Shown: positions 24,590 through 35,828, counted from the first letter of the stretch. The stretch is 64,000 bases of DNA from Oribacterium sp. oral taxon 102 (GCF_013394775.1 NZ_JABXYT010000001.1:696501-760500), one strand, 5' to 3'. Numbers and translations are program-made. Notes: a model not told the origin generated them from the sequence alone.

Positions 24590-25662
24590 GCCTTCACAGA
24601 ATCGTACTGACCGGAGGCGGCACCGCCGGGCATGTGACGGCGAATCTCGCCCTGCTGCCGCGGCTTCGGGAGATGGGCTGTGAGATCCGCTACATCGGCT
24701 CCCATGACGGGATCGAGCGGAGGCTGCTCACAGAGGCGGGCGTTCCCTATCGGAGCGTCGATACCGGGAAGCTCCGGCGTTACCGGGATCTTCGTAATCT
24801 GACGGATCCGTTCCGGGTGCTCCGGGGCGTTTTTCAGGCACGGCGGCTCCTTCGGGAATGGAGACCGGATCTCGTATTCTCGAAGGGGGGCTTCGTGGCG
24901 GTTCCGGTCGTTTGGGCGGCACGGCTCCTGCATATTCCCGTAGTGAGCCATGAGTCGGATATGACGCCGGGGCTCGCCAACCGGCTGACGCTCGGCTGCG
25001 CGTCGAGGATCTGCTGCAACTTCCCGGAGACGGTGCAGCGGCTCCCCGCGGGGAAGGCGGTGCTGACCGGCTCTCCGATCCGGGAGGAGCTCCTCAGGGG
25101 GAGCCGGGAGGATGGGCTCCGTAGGTGCGGCTTCACCGGGGAGAAGCCCGTGCTGATGGTCATCGGCGGAAGTCTGGGCTCGGTCGCGGTCAATGAAGCG
25201 GTGCGGAAAAATCTGGATACGCTGCTCGCGGACTTCGATATTGTCCACCTATGCGGCAGAGGGAATCTCGCAGCATCGCCGGACGGCCGTCCCGGCTACC
25301 GGCAGTACGAGTACCTGACAGAGGAGCTTCGCGACGTATATGCGATGGCAGAGCTTGTCATCAGCCGTGCCGGCGCCAATGTGATCTGTGAGCTGCTCGC
25401 GCTCCGGAAGCCGAATATCCTGATCCCGCTCCCGCTGGAGGCATCCCGCGGGGATCAGATCCTCAATGCCCGCTCCTTCGAGCGGCAGGGCTTCAGCCTC
25501 GTGCTCGATCAGCATGCGCTGGAGAGGGAGGCTGGGCTTTTGCCGGAGGCGGTGCGTGCCGTATATGAGAGACGGGATATGTACAGAGAGACGATGGCGC
25601 ACGCAGATGCCGCAAACGGGGTCTCGGCGGTGCTCCGGGTGCTCTGCGAGACCGCGGGATAG
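24586..25662 (+). CDS. murG: UDP-GlcNAc:lipid I GlcNAc transferase MurG
   Basis: The 358-residue GT28-family protein carries the N-terminal GGGTAGHVTANLAL loop (residues 10-23), VFSKGGFVAVPVVWAA, HESDMTPGLANR and the C-terminal SRAGANVICELLALRKPNILIPLP donor-binding block. It converts lipid I to lipid II on the inner face of the membrane. Unusually for Firmicutes, it is not inside a division/cell-wall cluster but is coupled to a HIT gene and followed by a nucleosidase gene. It ends 28 bp before mtnN and may share its transcript. Confidence 0.95.
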   Translation: MSLHRIVLTGGGTAGHVTANLALLPRLREMGCEIRYIGSHDGIERRLLTEAGVPYRSVDTGKLRRYRDLRNLTDPFRVLRGVFQARRLLREWRPDLVFSKGGFVAVPVVWAARLLHIPVVSHESDMTPGLANRLTLGCASRICCNFPETVQRLPAGKAVLTGSPIREELLRGSREDGLRRCGFTGEKPVLMVIGGSLGSVAVNEAVRKNLDTLLADFDIVHLCGRGNLAASPDGRPGYRQYEYLTEELRDVYAMAELVISRAGANVICELLALRKPNILIPLPLEASRGDQILNARSFERQGFSLVLDQHALEREAGLLPEAVRAVYERRDMYRETMAHADAANGVSAVLRVLCETAG

Positions 25663-25690
25663 TCGGCGTATCGCCGCAGGGGGGAAGAGT

Positions 25691-26395
25691 ATGAAAATAG
25701 GAATCATCGGCGCGATGGAGGAGGAGCTCAGCCGTCTCAGAGAGGCGCTCTCGGAGGGGACAGAAGAGGAGAGGGGCGGGCTCCGCTTCTTCTCCGGGAA
25801 GCTTTCCGGCAGGGAGGCGGTGCTGGTTCGCTCCGGCATCGGCAAGGTCAATGCGGGTGCGTGCACGCAGCTTCTGATCGATCGCTTTCAGGTGGACTGT
25901 GTCATCAATACCGGCATCGCAGGCTCGCTGGATCCGGCGATCGACATCGGAGATATCGTCATCTCGGAGGATGCGGTACAGTATGATGTGGATGCGACGG
26001 GCTTCGGCTATGCACTCGGGGAGATCCCGCGGGTCGGCAGACTCGCTTTCCCGGCGGACGGCAGACTGATCGCCGCGGTGGAGGAGGAGAACCGCCGCAT
26101 CAACAGAGAGATCCATACCTTTATCGGCAGGGTATGCAGCGGAGACCGCTTCGTGTCTGATGCCGAGACCAAGGACTGGATACGCCGCCATTTTCAGGGG
26201 AGATGCGTCGAGATGGAGGGGGCGGCGATCGCGCAGGTCGCGACGCAGAATCAGGTTCCCTTCGTCATTATCCGTGCGATTTCGGACAAGGCAGACAATT
26301 CTGCGCTGCTGGACTACCCGAGCTTCGAAAGGCAGGCGATCGCACACTGCGTGCGGCTGACGGAGGCGGTCGTTGCAAGGTTTGATTATGCTTGA
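25691..26395 (+). CDS. mtnN: 5'-methylthioadenosine/S-adenosylhomocysteine nucleosidase
   Basis: The 234-residue protein begins MKIGIIGAMEEELSRLREAL and has the family blocks VRSGIGKVNAGACTQLLID, NTGIAGSLDPAIDIGDIVIS, CVEMEGAAIAQVATQ (substrate Glu) and IRAISDKADNSALLDY (catalytic Asp). It cleaves MTA and SAH, feeding methyl-cycle recycling and the AI-2 precursor. GGGGGAAGAGT precedes ATG 25691. Confidence 0.95.
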   Translation: MKIGIIGAMEEELSRLREALSEGTEEERGGLRFFSGKLSGREAVLVRSGIGKVNAGACTQLLIDRFQVDCVINTGIAGSLDPAIDIGDIVISEDAVQYDVDATGFGYALGEIPRVGRLAFPADGRLIAAVEEENRRINREIHTFIGRVCSGDRFVSDAETKDWIRRHFQGRCVEMEGAAIAQVATQNQVPFVIIRAISDKADNSALLDYPSFERQAIAHCVRLTEAVVARFDYA

Positions 26396-26420
26396 AAAAA
26401 GCTTTTTCTGATGTTATTCT
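26392..26420 (+). promoter_or_regulatory. Promoter of pgi
   Basis: TTGAAA (26392-26397), 17 bp, TATTCT (26415-26420). The -35 box overlaps the end of the preceding nucleosidase gene. Confidence 0.65.
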
Positions 26421-26452
26421 TTTCACAAACACGGGAAACGGAGGAGGAAAAG

Positions 26453-27799
26453 ATGAGTGGAGTAAAGTTTGATGTAACGAAGGCGAGACCGTTCATTTCC
26501 GAGGAGGAGCTTCGGAATTTCAAGGCGCAGACCGAGAATGCGGCGAGGACGCTGCTGGAGCGGAGCGGTGCCGGAAATGATTTCCTCGGCTGGATCGACC
26601 TTCCGGCAGAATATGATAAGGAGGAGTTCACCCGCATTAAGGCGGCGGCGGAGAAGATCCGCCGGGACTCGGAGATTCTGCTCGTGATCGGCATCGGCGG
26701 CTCCTATCTCGGCGCGCGCGCAGCCAATGAATTCCTGAACAGCTGCTTCTACAATGAGCTCCCGCGGAAGAAGCGGAATGCGCCGGAGATCTACTATGTG
26801 GGGAATAATATTTCCTCGAAGTACATTCGGAATCTCGCGGAGCTTCTCGAGGGGAGGGACTTCTCCATCAATATTATCTCGAAGTCCGGAACGACCACCG
26901 AGCCGGCGATCGCCTTCCGCGTTTTCAAGGAGCTGCTCGAGGAGAGGTACGGAAAAGAAGCGGCGGCGAAGCGTATTTACGCGACGACAGACAGGGCGAA
27001 GGGCGCGCTCAAGCAGCTCGCGGACGAGCAGGGTTATGAGGAGTTTGTGGTGCCGGATGATGTCGGCGGACGCTTCTCCGTGCTTACTGCGGTCGGACTG
27101 CTGCCGATCGCGGCGAGCGGCGCAGATATCGACGCGCTGATGGCAGGCGCGGCGGCGATGCGAGAGAACTGCCTGCACGCACCGTATGAGGAAAATGACG
27201 CATTGCAGTACGCCGCGGCGCGCAATATCCTGCTTCGGAAAAACAAGTCCGTGGAGATCGTGGCGAACTATGAGCCGAGCCTGCATTATGTTTCCGAATG
27301 GTGGAAGCAGCTCTTCGGAGAGTCCGAGGGGAAGGATCAGAGAGGCCTCTTCCCTGCCGCGGCGGATCTGACGACAGACCTGCATTCTATGGGGCAGTTC
27401 ATTCAGGACGGCTCCCGCATCATGTTCGAGACGGTGCTCAATATCGAAGAGTCCCCGGAGGAGCTCGTGCTCCGGGAGGAGCCGGTCGATACCGACGGCA
27501 TGAACTATCTTGCCGGCAAAACCGTAGACTTCGTCAACAAGTCGGCGATGAACGGTACCATCCTCGCGCACACGGACGGACAGGTTCCGAACTTCGTGGT
27601 GGAGATCCCGAAGCAGGACGCATATCATCTCGGAGAGCTCTTCTACTTCTTTGAGTTTGCCTGCGGTGTCTCCGGTTATCTGAACGGCGTGAACCCCTTC
27701 AACCAGCCGGGCGTGGAGAGCTACAAGAGGAATATGTTCGCGCTCCTCGGGAAGCCGGGCTATGAGGCGCTCTCGGCAGAGCTTCGGAAGCGGCTGTAG
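26453..27799 (+). CDS. pgi: Glucose-6-phosphate isomerase
   Basis: The 448-residue protein has the length of Gram-positive Pgi. Signature segments are [38 protein letters not shown] (phosphate-binding SKSGTTTE) and the C-terminal [22 protein letters not shown]. It interconverts glucose-6-phosphate and fructose-6-phosphate in glycolysis. GAGGAGGAAAAG precedes ATG 26453. A HAD phosphatase gene starts 8 bp downstream and is likely in the same operon. Confidence 0.97.
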   Translation: MSGVKFDVTKARPFISEEELRNFKAQTENAARTLLERSGAGNDFLGWIDLPAEYDKEEFTRIKAAAEKIRRDSEILLVIGIGGSYLGARAANEFLNSCFYNELPRKKRNAPEIYYVGNNISSKYIRNLAELLEGRDFSINIISKSGTTTEPAIAFRVFKELLEERYGKEAAAKRIYATTDRAKGALKQLADEQGYEEFVVPDDVGGRFSVLTAVGLLPIAASGADIDALMAGAAAMRENCLHAPYEENDALQYAAARNILLRKNKSVEIVANYEPSLHYVSEWWKQLFGESEGKDQRGLFPAAADLTTDLHSMGQFIQDGSRIMFETVLNIEESPEELVLREEPVDTDGMNYLAGKTVDFVNKSAMNGTILAHTDGQVPNFVVEIPKQDAYHLGELFYFFEFACGVSGYLNGVNPFNQPGVESYKRNMFALLGKPGYEALSAELRKRL

Positions 27800-27807
27800 G
27801 AGCGGAT

Positions 27808-28494
27808 ATGATTACGACGATTCTGTGGGATATCGACAATACCCTGCTGGACTTTCAGGCTGCGGAGCGCACGGCGCTCGCAGCCTGTTTTGAAACGGCG
27901 CGCTTCGGGGCGCTCACGGAGGAGCTGCTTCGGCGCTACACGGAGATCAATCGGCGCTGCTGGGAACGGCTGGAGAGAGGCGAGCTCGAGAAGCCGCGGG
28001 CGCTGATCGGGAGATTCGAGGATTTCTTCGCGGAATGCGGGTTCCCTGTAGAACGCGCCGCGGCGTTCAATGAAGAATATCAGCGGCGTCTCGGCGATAC
28101 CTGCGTCTTCATGGACGATGCGGGAGAGCTTTTGCGGAGGCTGAAGGAGCGCGGCTATCGGCAGTACGCCGCAACCAACGGTACGCTGACCGCACAGGAG
28201 CGGAAGCTGCGGAATTCCGGACTGGATCGAATTCTGGACGGCGCCTTCATTTCCGACCGGATCGGCTATGAGAAGCCGACGGATGGCTTCTTCGAGCATA
28301 TTTTCCGCACACTGAGGGGCGTTCCGGCGGAGGAAATGCTGCTCGTCGGCGACTCCCTCACGAGTGATATCCGGGGCGGTGTGCTGCATGGGATCCGTGC
28401 TGCATGGTACAACCCGAAGCGGCTGCCGAATGAGAGCGGCATCCTGCCGGATGCGGAGCTTGGAAATCTCTGGGAAGTCTGGGGGCTTCTGTAG
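27808..28494 (+). CDS. HAD-family phosphatase, YjjG-like nucleotidase
   Basis: The 228-residue protein has all four HAD motifs: DIDNTLLDF (motif I, catalytic Asp pair), AATNGT (motif II), the Lys in IGYEKPTDGFF (motif III) and LLVGDSLTSDIRGG (motif IV). Cap structure and the TNGTLTAQERKLRNSGL segment resemble YjjG, a pyrimidine nucleoside monophosphate phosphatase with house-cleaning activity. The assignment to that subgroup is inferred. It follows pgi by 8 bp. Confidence 0.85.
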   Translation: MITTILWDIDNTLLDFQAAERTALAACFETARFGALTEELLRRYTEINRRCWERLERGELEKPRALIGRFEDFFAECGFPVERAAAFNEEYQRRLGDTCVFMDDAGELLRRLKERGYRQYAATNGTLTAQERKLRNSGLDRILDGAFISDRIGYEKPTDGFFEHIFRTLRGVPAEEMLLVGDSLTSDIRGGVLHGIRAAWYNPKRLPNESGILPDAELGNLWEVWGLL

Positions 28495-28516
28495 TGCGGC
28501 ATCCTGTCGGACGGGA

Positions 28517-28545
28517 TTGTAATATAGCGTAAGGAATGCTATAGT
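28517..28545 (+). promoter_or_regulatory. Promoter of superoxide reductase gene
   Basis: TTGTAA (28517-28522), 17 bp, TATAGT (28540-28545) preceded by TGC (extended -10). Confidence 0.7.
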
Positions 28546-28618
28546 CTGTACAAAGAAGCGCGCAGGAGAACGCTTCTTCGCACAGGGAAGTCTTATTTCA
28601 TGAAGGAGGACGAGCACG

Positions 28619-28996
28619 ATGTTATTCTACAGATGCAGCCGCTGCGGCAATTTCATTACCTTTCTGACGGAGAAGACGGCAGTGACGCCGGTATGCTGCG
28701 GGGAAACCATGACGGAGCTCACGGCGAATACGACAGATGCGGCGCAGGAGAAGCATGTTCCGGTGCTGGAGCGGAGCGGGAATACGGTGACCGTGAGAGT
28801 CGGCTCGGCTGCGCATCCTATGCTTGACGCACACTATATCCGGTTTATTATCCTGGAAACGAACAAGGGGTACCAGAAGAGAGACCTTAAGCCGAATGAG
28901 GCGCCCTGCGCAGTGTTTGCGCTGGCAGAGGGAGAGGAGCCGACAGCGGCATATGAGTACTGCAATCTTCATGGGCTCTGGAGGGCGGAGCTTTAA
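28619..28996 (+). CDS. Desulfoferrodoxin / superoxide reductase
   Basis: The 125-residue protein has both iron sites of desulfoferrodoxin. The N-terminal rubredoxin-like site uses Cys6, Cys9, Cys26 and Cys27 (CSRCG ... VCCG). The catalytic centre uses His46 (EKHVPV), His66 and His72 (AHPMLDAHYI), Cys115 and His118 (EYCNLHG). It reduces superoxide to peroxide without making oxygen, a common defence in anaerobes. AAGGAGG precedes ATG 28619. It is monocistronic, between its own extended -10 promoter and a terminator shared with the convergent gene. Confidence 0.95.
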   Translation: MLFYRCSRCGNFITFLTEKTAVTPVCCGETMTELTANTTDAAQEKHVPVLERSGNTVTVRVGSAAHPMLDAHYIRFIILETNKGYQKRDLKPNEAPCAVFALAEGEEPTAAYEYCNLHGLWRAEL

Positions 28997-29004
28997 GCGT
29001 AAGG

Positions 29005-29040
29005 AAGAGGGCTGTATCGTTTCGACGCAGCCCTCTTTTC
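29005..29040. terminator. Terminator between convergent genes
   Basis: AAGAGGGCTG (29005-29014) pairs with CAGCCCTCTT (29028-29037), followed by TTC and flanked by T/A runs on both sides. Confidence 0.75.
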
Positions 29041-29041
29041 T

Positions 29042-29305
29042 TTATTCCTCGATCACCTCGATCCGGAGAAGGGCAAAGGGGATTGGCTCAACGAAGCTGT
29101 CTGCGCGGAAGTCCGTTTTGCTCTTCTGCTGAAATTCCCGTATATTGCTCTCCAGCCAGATCGGTACGGCGAGATCCAGATACTCGCAGATTTCCTGCAG
29201 GGCAGCGAAGACCTTCTGCGTCCGGGACAGTCCGCCGGACTGCCGGGAGACGCAGCTCCGAAGCAGTTTTCCGTCCTGATATAGTGCGCCGCTCATTCGA
29301 AACAT
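29042..29305 (-). CDS. Unrecognised small protein (about 87 residues)
   Basis: Read on the minus strand from ATG 29305 (MFRMSGALYQDGKLLRS), with GAGGGGGC four bases upstream; ATG 29323 is a weaker alternative. The product has a SRTQKVFAALQEICEYLDLA segment and a C-terminal strand PFALLRIEVIEE. It is soluble and without cysteine motifs or a membrane helix. I cannot name a family. It converges on the superoxide reductase gene and appears to be transcribed alone. Confidence 0.6.
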   Translation of the reverse strand: MFRMSGALYQDGKLLRSCVSRQSGGLSRTQKVFAALQEICEYLDLAVPIWLESNIREFQQKSKTDFRADSFVEPIPFALLRIEVIEE

Positions 29306-29369
29306 GGAAGCCCCCTCTCTCACAGTCTGTTCGCTGCTTTTCTCAATTTTCTCAGGAATATATCTGACA

Positions 29370-29404
29370 GGTTCAGCTAAGCAGATCTTTATGGCTTAGC
29401 TGAA
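29370..29404 (+). repeat. Dispersed inverted-repeat element
   Basis: GGTTCAGCTAAGCAGATC... continues to GCTTAGCTGAA, forming an 11-bp perfect inverted repeat (29372-29382 with 29394-29404). The related copy at 13675-13732 has GCTTAGCTGAA and GGTTCAGCTGAGCAGATC with the same right-hand TTCATG/TTTATG extension. Confidence 0.65.
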
Positions 29405-29549
29405 GCTGTTACGAATATATACGAATCCCGAGGCTTTTGCAAGTTTCATGGAAATTTATTTCTTTGTTCATAATTTATTAAAAAAAAACAGGTAAACTGA
29501 AACACATTGTATATAGGATAGCTTGTATCCTGGGCAAAGGGGAGATGGT

Positions 29550-30644
29550 ATGGGACAGGAGCTGGAGAACCCACAGGCATTTCTGACAGACGCGCAGATT
29601 GCGGTCGCAGAGTATCAGACGGCACTGGAGAGGCTGTCTGCACAGCGTGAGCAGGAGAAGCAGCTCGAGCGGGATCTGGAGGCGCTGCGGAGGGAAACGC
29701 GGGAGAAGATCGAGCGGACGGTTCGCGCCCGCGGAGAGGAGATCGCGGCGACCTATAACCGCCAGCTTTCCCAGATCGATACGAAGCTGAGGAGAGTGCA
29801 GCAGCAGAGGGACAGGGCGAAGAGCCAGGGGATCAAGGGACGGATCTCTGCAGAGACGGAGGAACTCCGGCAGGAGAATAAGGATCTTCGGCGGCAGCTC
29901 GCGGCGATACTGAAGAAGGACGGCGCGCCGGTATTCTGCCGGACGGGGCTGTTCTACACGCTTTTCCGCCCGGGCAGCCTCCCGGAGCTCCTGGGGCTGC
30001 TGCTCGCCTTTCTGTTTTTCTTCGCAGTGATTCCGATCGGCATCTACCTCTTCCTGCTTCCGGAGAGACGGATGCTCTGGTTCTCGGCGGTTTATCTCGT
30101 GGATATTCTTTTTTTTGGCGGGCTCTATGTCCTGATCGGGAACCGCACCAATGGGAAGCATGCTGCGGCGCTTCGGCAGGGGCAGGAGATCCGGAAGCGG
30201 ATCCGGCTGAACCGGCGAAGCATCCGCGGCATTATCCGGGGGATTCGGGGCGATGCCAGCGAGGAGGGCTATCATCTCGAGGAGTATGACGACGAGCTTG
30301 CCCGGGGACAGCAGGACCGCAGCGAGGTCATCGCGAAGAAGCAGAGTGCGCAGAATACCTTCGAGAGTGTGACGAAGAATATCATTACAGATGAGATCGA
30401 GACAGCGGGCCGTCCGCGGGCGGAGGAGCTTGCGGAGAAGCTGCGGGAGGCGCAGTCCCTCCGCGCAGAGCTGGAGCGGGACGAGAAGGAGCGCGCGATC
30501 CGCCTCTCCCGGGACTATGAGCAGTATCTCGGGAAGACGCATATGAATGAGAAGGACATCGGGCGTATCCGCGATATGCTCGTGAACGGGCAGGCAGTTT
30601 CTCTGATCGATGCCGTAACGAAGCTGGACACTCCTCTTTCTTAA
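29550..30644 (+). CDS. Coiled-coil membrane protein of unknown function
   Basis: The 364-residue product starts MGQELENPQAFLTDAQIAVA after AAAGGGGAGATGGT. Residues 20-115 form a long charged coiled coil rich in Glu, Arg and Gln. Two hydrophobic helices follow (about residues 150-172 and 180-198). A second helical charged region (210-350) contains GIIRGIRGDASEEGYHLEEYDDELARG. The layout is cytosolic coil, membrane hairpin, cytosolic coil. I do not recognise a family. It precedes the surface-polysaccharide genes and could serve envelope assembly, but that is only positional. Confidence 0.75.
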   Translation: MGQELENPQAFLTDAQIAVAEYQTALERLSAQREQEKQLERDLEALRRETREKIERTVRARGEEIAATYNRQLSQIDTKLRRVQQQRDRAKSQGIKGRISAETEELRQENKDLRRQLAAILKKDGAPVFCRTGLFYTLFRPGSLPELLGLLLAFLFFFAVIPIGIYLFLLPERRMLWFSAVYLVDILFFGGLYVLIGNRTNGKHAAALRQGQEIRKRIRLNRRSIRGIIRGIRGDASEEGYHLEEYDDELARGQQDRSEVIAKKQSAQNTFESVTKNIITDEIETAGRPRAEELAEKLREAQSLRAELERDEKERAIRLSRDYEQYLGKTHMNEKDIGRIRDMLVNGQAVSLIDAVTKLDTPLS

Positions 30645-30655
30645 GAATTCCTTTA

Positions 30656-30684
30656 TTTTCATGCCCCTGTAACTGTTGTATAAT
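30656..30684 (+). promoter_or_regulatory. Promoter abutting a leaderless start
   Basis: TTTTCA (30656-30661), 17 bp, consensus TATAAT (30679-30684). The start codon at 30692 falls at the predicted transcription start, leaving no room for a ribosome site. Confidence 0.6.
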
Positions 30685-30691
30685 CCTTAGC

Positions 30692-32107
<1,416 letters not shown>

Positions 32108-32125
32108 TTACAGAAGAGGAAATCT

Positions 32126-34015
32126 ATGGCTTTAGATCATAACAAGGGGGGCAGACGCCCCTACAGCGGCATGTCGGAGTCTGCGGGGCTCCCGCCGCAG
32201 GATACAGAGAAGCGCTATGACCGTTCCGCCGGCGGGCATGCGGCGCAGGCGTCCGCTCCGGAGCATGCGGCGAAGCCGCGCCGTGTGACGGCATGGAACA
32301 GCGAGCCCTCCGGGACATATTCGGCTTTCGGCAGCGAACAGCCGCGGCAGGCGTCCCCTGATATCCTGCGGATCAATTCTCCGCAGGAGGGCAGCGCGGA
32401 GGTCGAGCGTGAGCGGGTGCGCAGGACGGCGAAGAAAAAGAAGAGCCTCCGCCGCATTCTTCTGATAGCAGTCGTAGAGCTCCTGACGCTGGTCGTCATT
32501 TTCTGTATCAGCTTCGTAGTGCGTTACATGAATATGACGCAGGATCTGGGCTTCGATGTGCAGAAGGTCAGAAATACCAATCTGGATATCACGAAGCAGC
32601 AGCAGATGAAGGGCTACTGGACGGTAGCGGTTTTCGGTGTCGATTCCCGTGACGGAAACCTCGGCAAGGGTGCGCTCGCGGACGTGCAGATCATCGTCAA
32701 CATTGACATGGGAAGCGGCGAGATCAAGATGGCGTCTGTTTACCGGGACAGCTATCTGAATACCGGCAAGCGCTACGCGAAGATCAACGAGGCGTATTCC
32801 ATCGGCGGGCCGGAGGGTGCGGTTTCCGCCCTCAACCGGAATCTGGATCTCGACATCCAGAACTACGCGACCTTCAACTGGAAGGCAGTCTATGATACGG
32901 TCGAGATGCTCGGCGGCGTCGAGGCGGACGTGACGAAGGGGGAGCTCAAGGAGATTAACGCCTATATCACGGAGACCGCGCTTGAGGCGGGGATCACGAA
33001 GAATCCGGCGGCGCACTATCTGAAGGAGACGGGGCAGCAGCATCTCGACGGGCTGCAGGCAGTGGCCTATGCGCGGCTCCGGCACGCGGATACCGACTTC
33101 AAGCGGACAGAACGGCAGCGGGCGATCATCCAGCAGCTTCTGGACAAGGCGAAGAAGGCGGATCTCGCGACCCTGACCTCCATTATCAATACCGTACTGC
33201 CGCAGATTTCCTTCAATATGGATGCGGGCGATATCCTGCAGCTCGCGAAGGGCGTCAGCCGCTATACGATCGTCGGCAGCACCGGCTTCCCGACCGACCT
33301 GAAGACCCAGATGATGGGAAAGAAGGGAGACTGCGTCATTCCGACGACGCTCGCCTCGAATGTGACGGCGCTGCACGCCTTTCTCTTCAATGACATGAAC
33401 TATAACCCCTCCTCCGCGGTCTGGACCTACAGCCAGAAGATCGCCGAGGACAGCGGCAATTACAAGTCCAGCGCGGAGGCATCCGCGGCGGATAAGAAGG
33501 CGGCGGCGGATAAGGAGAGCCGTGAGGCGGAGAGCGCGAAGAAGGCTGCCGAGGAGGGCGGAACAGAGAGCAGCAAGGCGCATAAGGAGTCGGAGACCGA
33601 CCGCTTCGGCAACGTGATCGAGACGACGAGGAAGTCCGGACTGCCGTATGAAACGGATGCGGACGGCAACCTCATCGAGGGGAGCCGCGGAGCGCACGAG
33701 ACAGACCGGAACGGGAATCTGATCGATGCGGACGGCAATATCATCCGGGAAACGACCGCCTCCGGGAAGAACAGTACGAAGGAGAGCACGGCGAAGGAAA
33801 CGACGAAGGAAGCGGAGCTGACCGCCGCGGATCCGGCGAACAGCCAGAGGGAGAGCGGCAGAGACCGCACGCCGGGAACGACGGAGCCGGAGACCGTAGC
33901 GCCGCGTCCGGGCACGAGCACGACGACGACCGCGGCTGCGCCCGTGAGCCCGGGCGGGAGTACGGCTGCTGCGGGAGCGAATGACGGGAACGGACCGGGG
34001 ACTATCGTCGAGTAG
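32126..34015 (+). CDS. LytR-CpsA-Psr (LCP) family glycopolymer ligase
   Basis: The 629-residue protein has a disordered cytosolic N-terminus (residues 1-105), an Arg/Lys-rich stop and one membrane helix (about 112-132). The extracellular LCP domain (165-420) has VAVFGVDSRDG, ADVQIIVNIDMGSGEIKMASVYRDSY, INEAYSIGGPEGAVSALNRNLDLDI and the YARLRHADTDFKRTERQR block; Arg and Asp in these bind pyrophosphate lipid. A long low-complexity tail of Glu/Ala/Thr/Ser and ETDxxGNLIDADGN-like repeats (about 470-629) follows. LCP enzymes attach glycopolymers from lipid carriers to peptidoglycan, matching the sugar transferase 18 bp upstream. Confidence 0.93.
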   Translation: MALDHNKGGRRPYSGMSESAGLPPQDTEKRYDRSAGGHAAQASAPEHAAKPRRVTAWNSEPSGTYSAFGSEQPRQASPDILRINSPQEGSAEVERERVRRTAKKKKSLRRILLIAVVELLTLVVIFCISFVVRYMNMTQDLGFDVQKVRNTNLDITKQQQMKGYWTVAVFGVDSRDGNLGKGALADVQIIVNIDMGSGEIKMASVYRDSYLNTGKRYAKINEAYSIGGPEGAVSALNRNLDLDIQNYATFNWKAVYDTVEMLGGVEADVTKGELKEINAYITETALEAGITKNPAAHYLKETGQQHLDGLQAVAYARLRHADTDFKRTERQRAIIQQLLDKAKKADLATLTSIINTVLPQISFNMDAGDILQLAKGVSRYTIVGSTGFPTDLKTQMMGKKGDCVIPTTLASNVTALHAFLFNDMNYNPSSAVWTYSQKIAEDSGNYKSSAEASAADKKAAADKESREAESAKKAAEEGGTESSKAHKESETDRFGNVIETTRKSGLPYETDADGNLIEGSRGAHETDRNGNLIDADGNIIRETTASGKNSTKESTAKETTKEAELTAADPANSQRESGRDRTPGTTEPETVAPRPGTSTTTTAAAPVSPGGSTAAAGANDGNGPGTIVE

Positions 34016-34072
34016 AGGATGACATAGCGGGATATTTGCCCTGCTTTGAGGAAGGAAAGAGGAGAAGAGGAC

Positions 34073-35761
34073 ATGAGAGCAGCAGGGAAAAAGGGAGAGA
34101 AGGCAGGACTTGCGGAGAAGCTGGCAGAGCTCTATGTCCTGCTCATGCTCGGCATCTTCCCGCTCTATGCCAGATACGGCTTCCTCTGCGATATCGCAGC
34201 GAGCTTCGGTATCGAGTGGAAGGGCTATTATTTTGACATCCTCTCGGCGAAGTTCGGCTTTTTCTGGAAGCTGACGCTCCTTTTCCTGCTTCTTACGGTG
34301 GGCGCGCTCCTGTACCGGCGGACCGGCGGGAAAGCCGCAGACGGCGCGGGGCAGCTCCCGAAATCAGGGAAAGCCGCAGGCGCTTCGAAAACAGGGGTGC
34401 TGCCGCGCTGCCGTGCATTCTGGGAGCGCCTCTCGGGAACAGATAGGTTCTTCGCCGCCTTCCTCCTGATCCATCTCCTCTCCATGGCGCTCTCCGGCTA
34501 TCCCTATGAGACCTGGTGGGGCAGCCTCGGGCGGAACATGGGCGTGCTGATGTGGCTTTTGCTCTTCGGCGCATACTGCATGCTTACGCGGCTGTACCGC
34601 TTCCGCCGCTGGCATCTCTCCGTCTTTCTGGCTTCGATGCTCCTGCTCGAGCTCTGGGGCATGACGGACTTTTTCCACAGGGATCTCTTCGGCTTCTTCC
34701 GGGAGGTGGAGGACTGGGGCGCGCAGCAGACCTTCGCCTCGTCCATCGGAAATATCAATTCCTATACCGCGCTGACCGGCTTCGCGTTCTCGCTCTCGGC
34801 AGTGCTCTTCATCCTCGAATCGGACTGGAGAGCGCGGCTGCTCCCCTTCCTCGGCACAGCAATCGGCGCTGCTGCCACGATTATGGGGATGAGCGACAAT
34901 GCGGTGCTTTCCATGGGGACGGCACTGGCAGCGATTCCGCTCCTCCTCCTCCGGACGCGGGACGAGCTTCGACGCTACCTCCTCGTGCTTGCCGTCTTCT
35001 TCGCGGCAATGCGGCTCTCCGGCTGGGTCACGACCCTCGGGCTGTATCTGCAGGCACAGGAGGGAGATATGGGCCTGCTGCTCCGGATCGGGCGGACGGC
35101 GCTCTCCGGCTATCTCGCAGGAGGGCTTCTCCTGCTGTCTCTCGGGCTCTCCGCCATGGAGCATTTCCGGGGAGGAGACGGGCAGAGGACGGCAGACAAG
35201 GGAGACCCGCTCCTGCGGCTTCTGCGCCGTATGCTCTGGGTGTTGCTTCTCATCGGGCCTGCCGCAGTCATTTTCGTGCTCTGGGACGCCAACAGAGGCG
35301 GACACCCTGCGCTCTGGGCGCCCTACAGGGGCTTCCTGATTTTCAACCGGAGCTGGGGCACCGGGAGAGGGCTCGCCTGGTCGATGGCACTTGACTATTT
35401 CTTCAGGGAAATGCCGCTCTGGCAGAAGCTGCTCGGCTATGGCCCCGAGACCTACTATATCATAACGATGGATCATTTCCGGGCGCTGATGAATGCCTAT
35501 GGCTACGGCATGTTCGACAATGCACACAATGAGTACCTGAACCTCCTCCTGACGGTCGGTCTCTCCGGGATGCTCTCCTATCTCGGCATGCTGCTCTGCA
35601 CGATCCGGCAGCTGCTCCGGAACCGTGCCGCAGCCTCCCGCGCCGCAGCGATCGCGCTCTGCGCCTACAGCGTGCAGGCGCTGGTAAACTTCGCCGTGCC
35701 CTTCGTCCTGCCGCTCGTCCTGCTCGTGAGCTGGATCTGCCTGCGGGCGCGGGAAGGGTAA
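34073..35761 (+). CDS. O-antigen ligase/polymerase-like membrane protein
   Basis: The 562-residue protein has about 11-12 hydrophobic helices. Near its C-terminus is the Wzy_C-type loop with GYGPETYYII and DNAHNEYLNLLLTVGLSGML, the family signature that contains the essential His/Glu region. Such proteins polymerise or transfer lipid-linked glycans outside the membrane. Start ATG 34073 follows GAGGAG; an earlier TTG at 34046 is possible. Its place after the glycosyl-1-phosphate transferase and the LCP ligase makes a glycan polymerase the most sensible role. Confidence 0.85.
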   Translation: MRAAGKKGEKAGLAEKLAELYVLLMLGIFPLYARYGFLCDIAASFGIEWKGYYFDILSAKFGFFWKLTLLFLLLTVGALLYRRTGGKAADGAGQLPKSGKAAGASKTGVLPRCRAFWERLSGTDRFFAAFLLIHLLSMALSGYPYETWWGSLGRNMGVLMWLLLFGAYCMLTRLYRFRRWHLSVFLASMLLLELWGMTDFFHRDLFGFFREVEDWGAQQTFASSIGNINSYTALTGFAFSLSAVLFILESDWRARLLPFLGTAIGAAATIMGMSDNAVLSMGTALAAIPLLLLRTRDELRRYLLVLAVFFAAMRLSGWVTTLGLYLQAQEGDMGLLLRIGRTALSGYLAGGLLLLSLGLSAMEHFRGGDGQRTADKGDPLLRLLRRMLWVLLLIGPAAVIFVLWDANRGGHPALWAPYRGFLIFNRSWGTGRGLAWSMALDYFFREMPLWQKLLGYGPETYYIITMDHFRALMNAYGYGMFDNAHNEYLNLLLTVGLSGMLSYLGMLLCTIRQLLRNRAAASRAAAIALCAYSVQALVNFAVPFVLPLVLLVSWICLRAREG

Positions 35762-35828
35762 GTGAGAGCCGTTTTTGACGCTATTATTTGAGGAGACTCG
35801 ATCGGAAAAGAAAGGCGGGATAAAATCG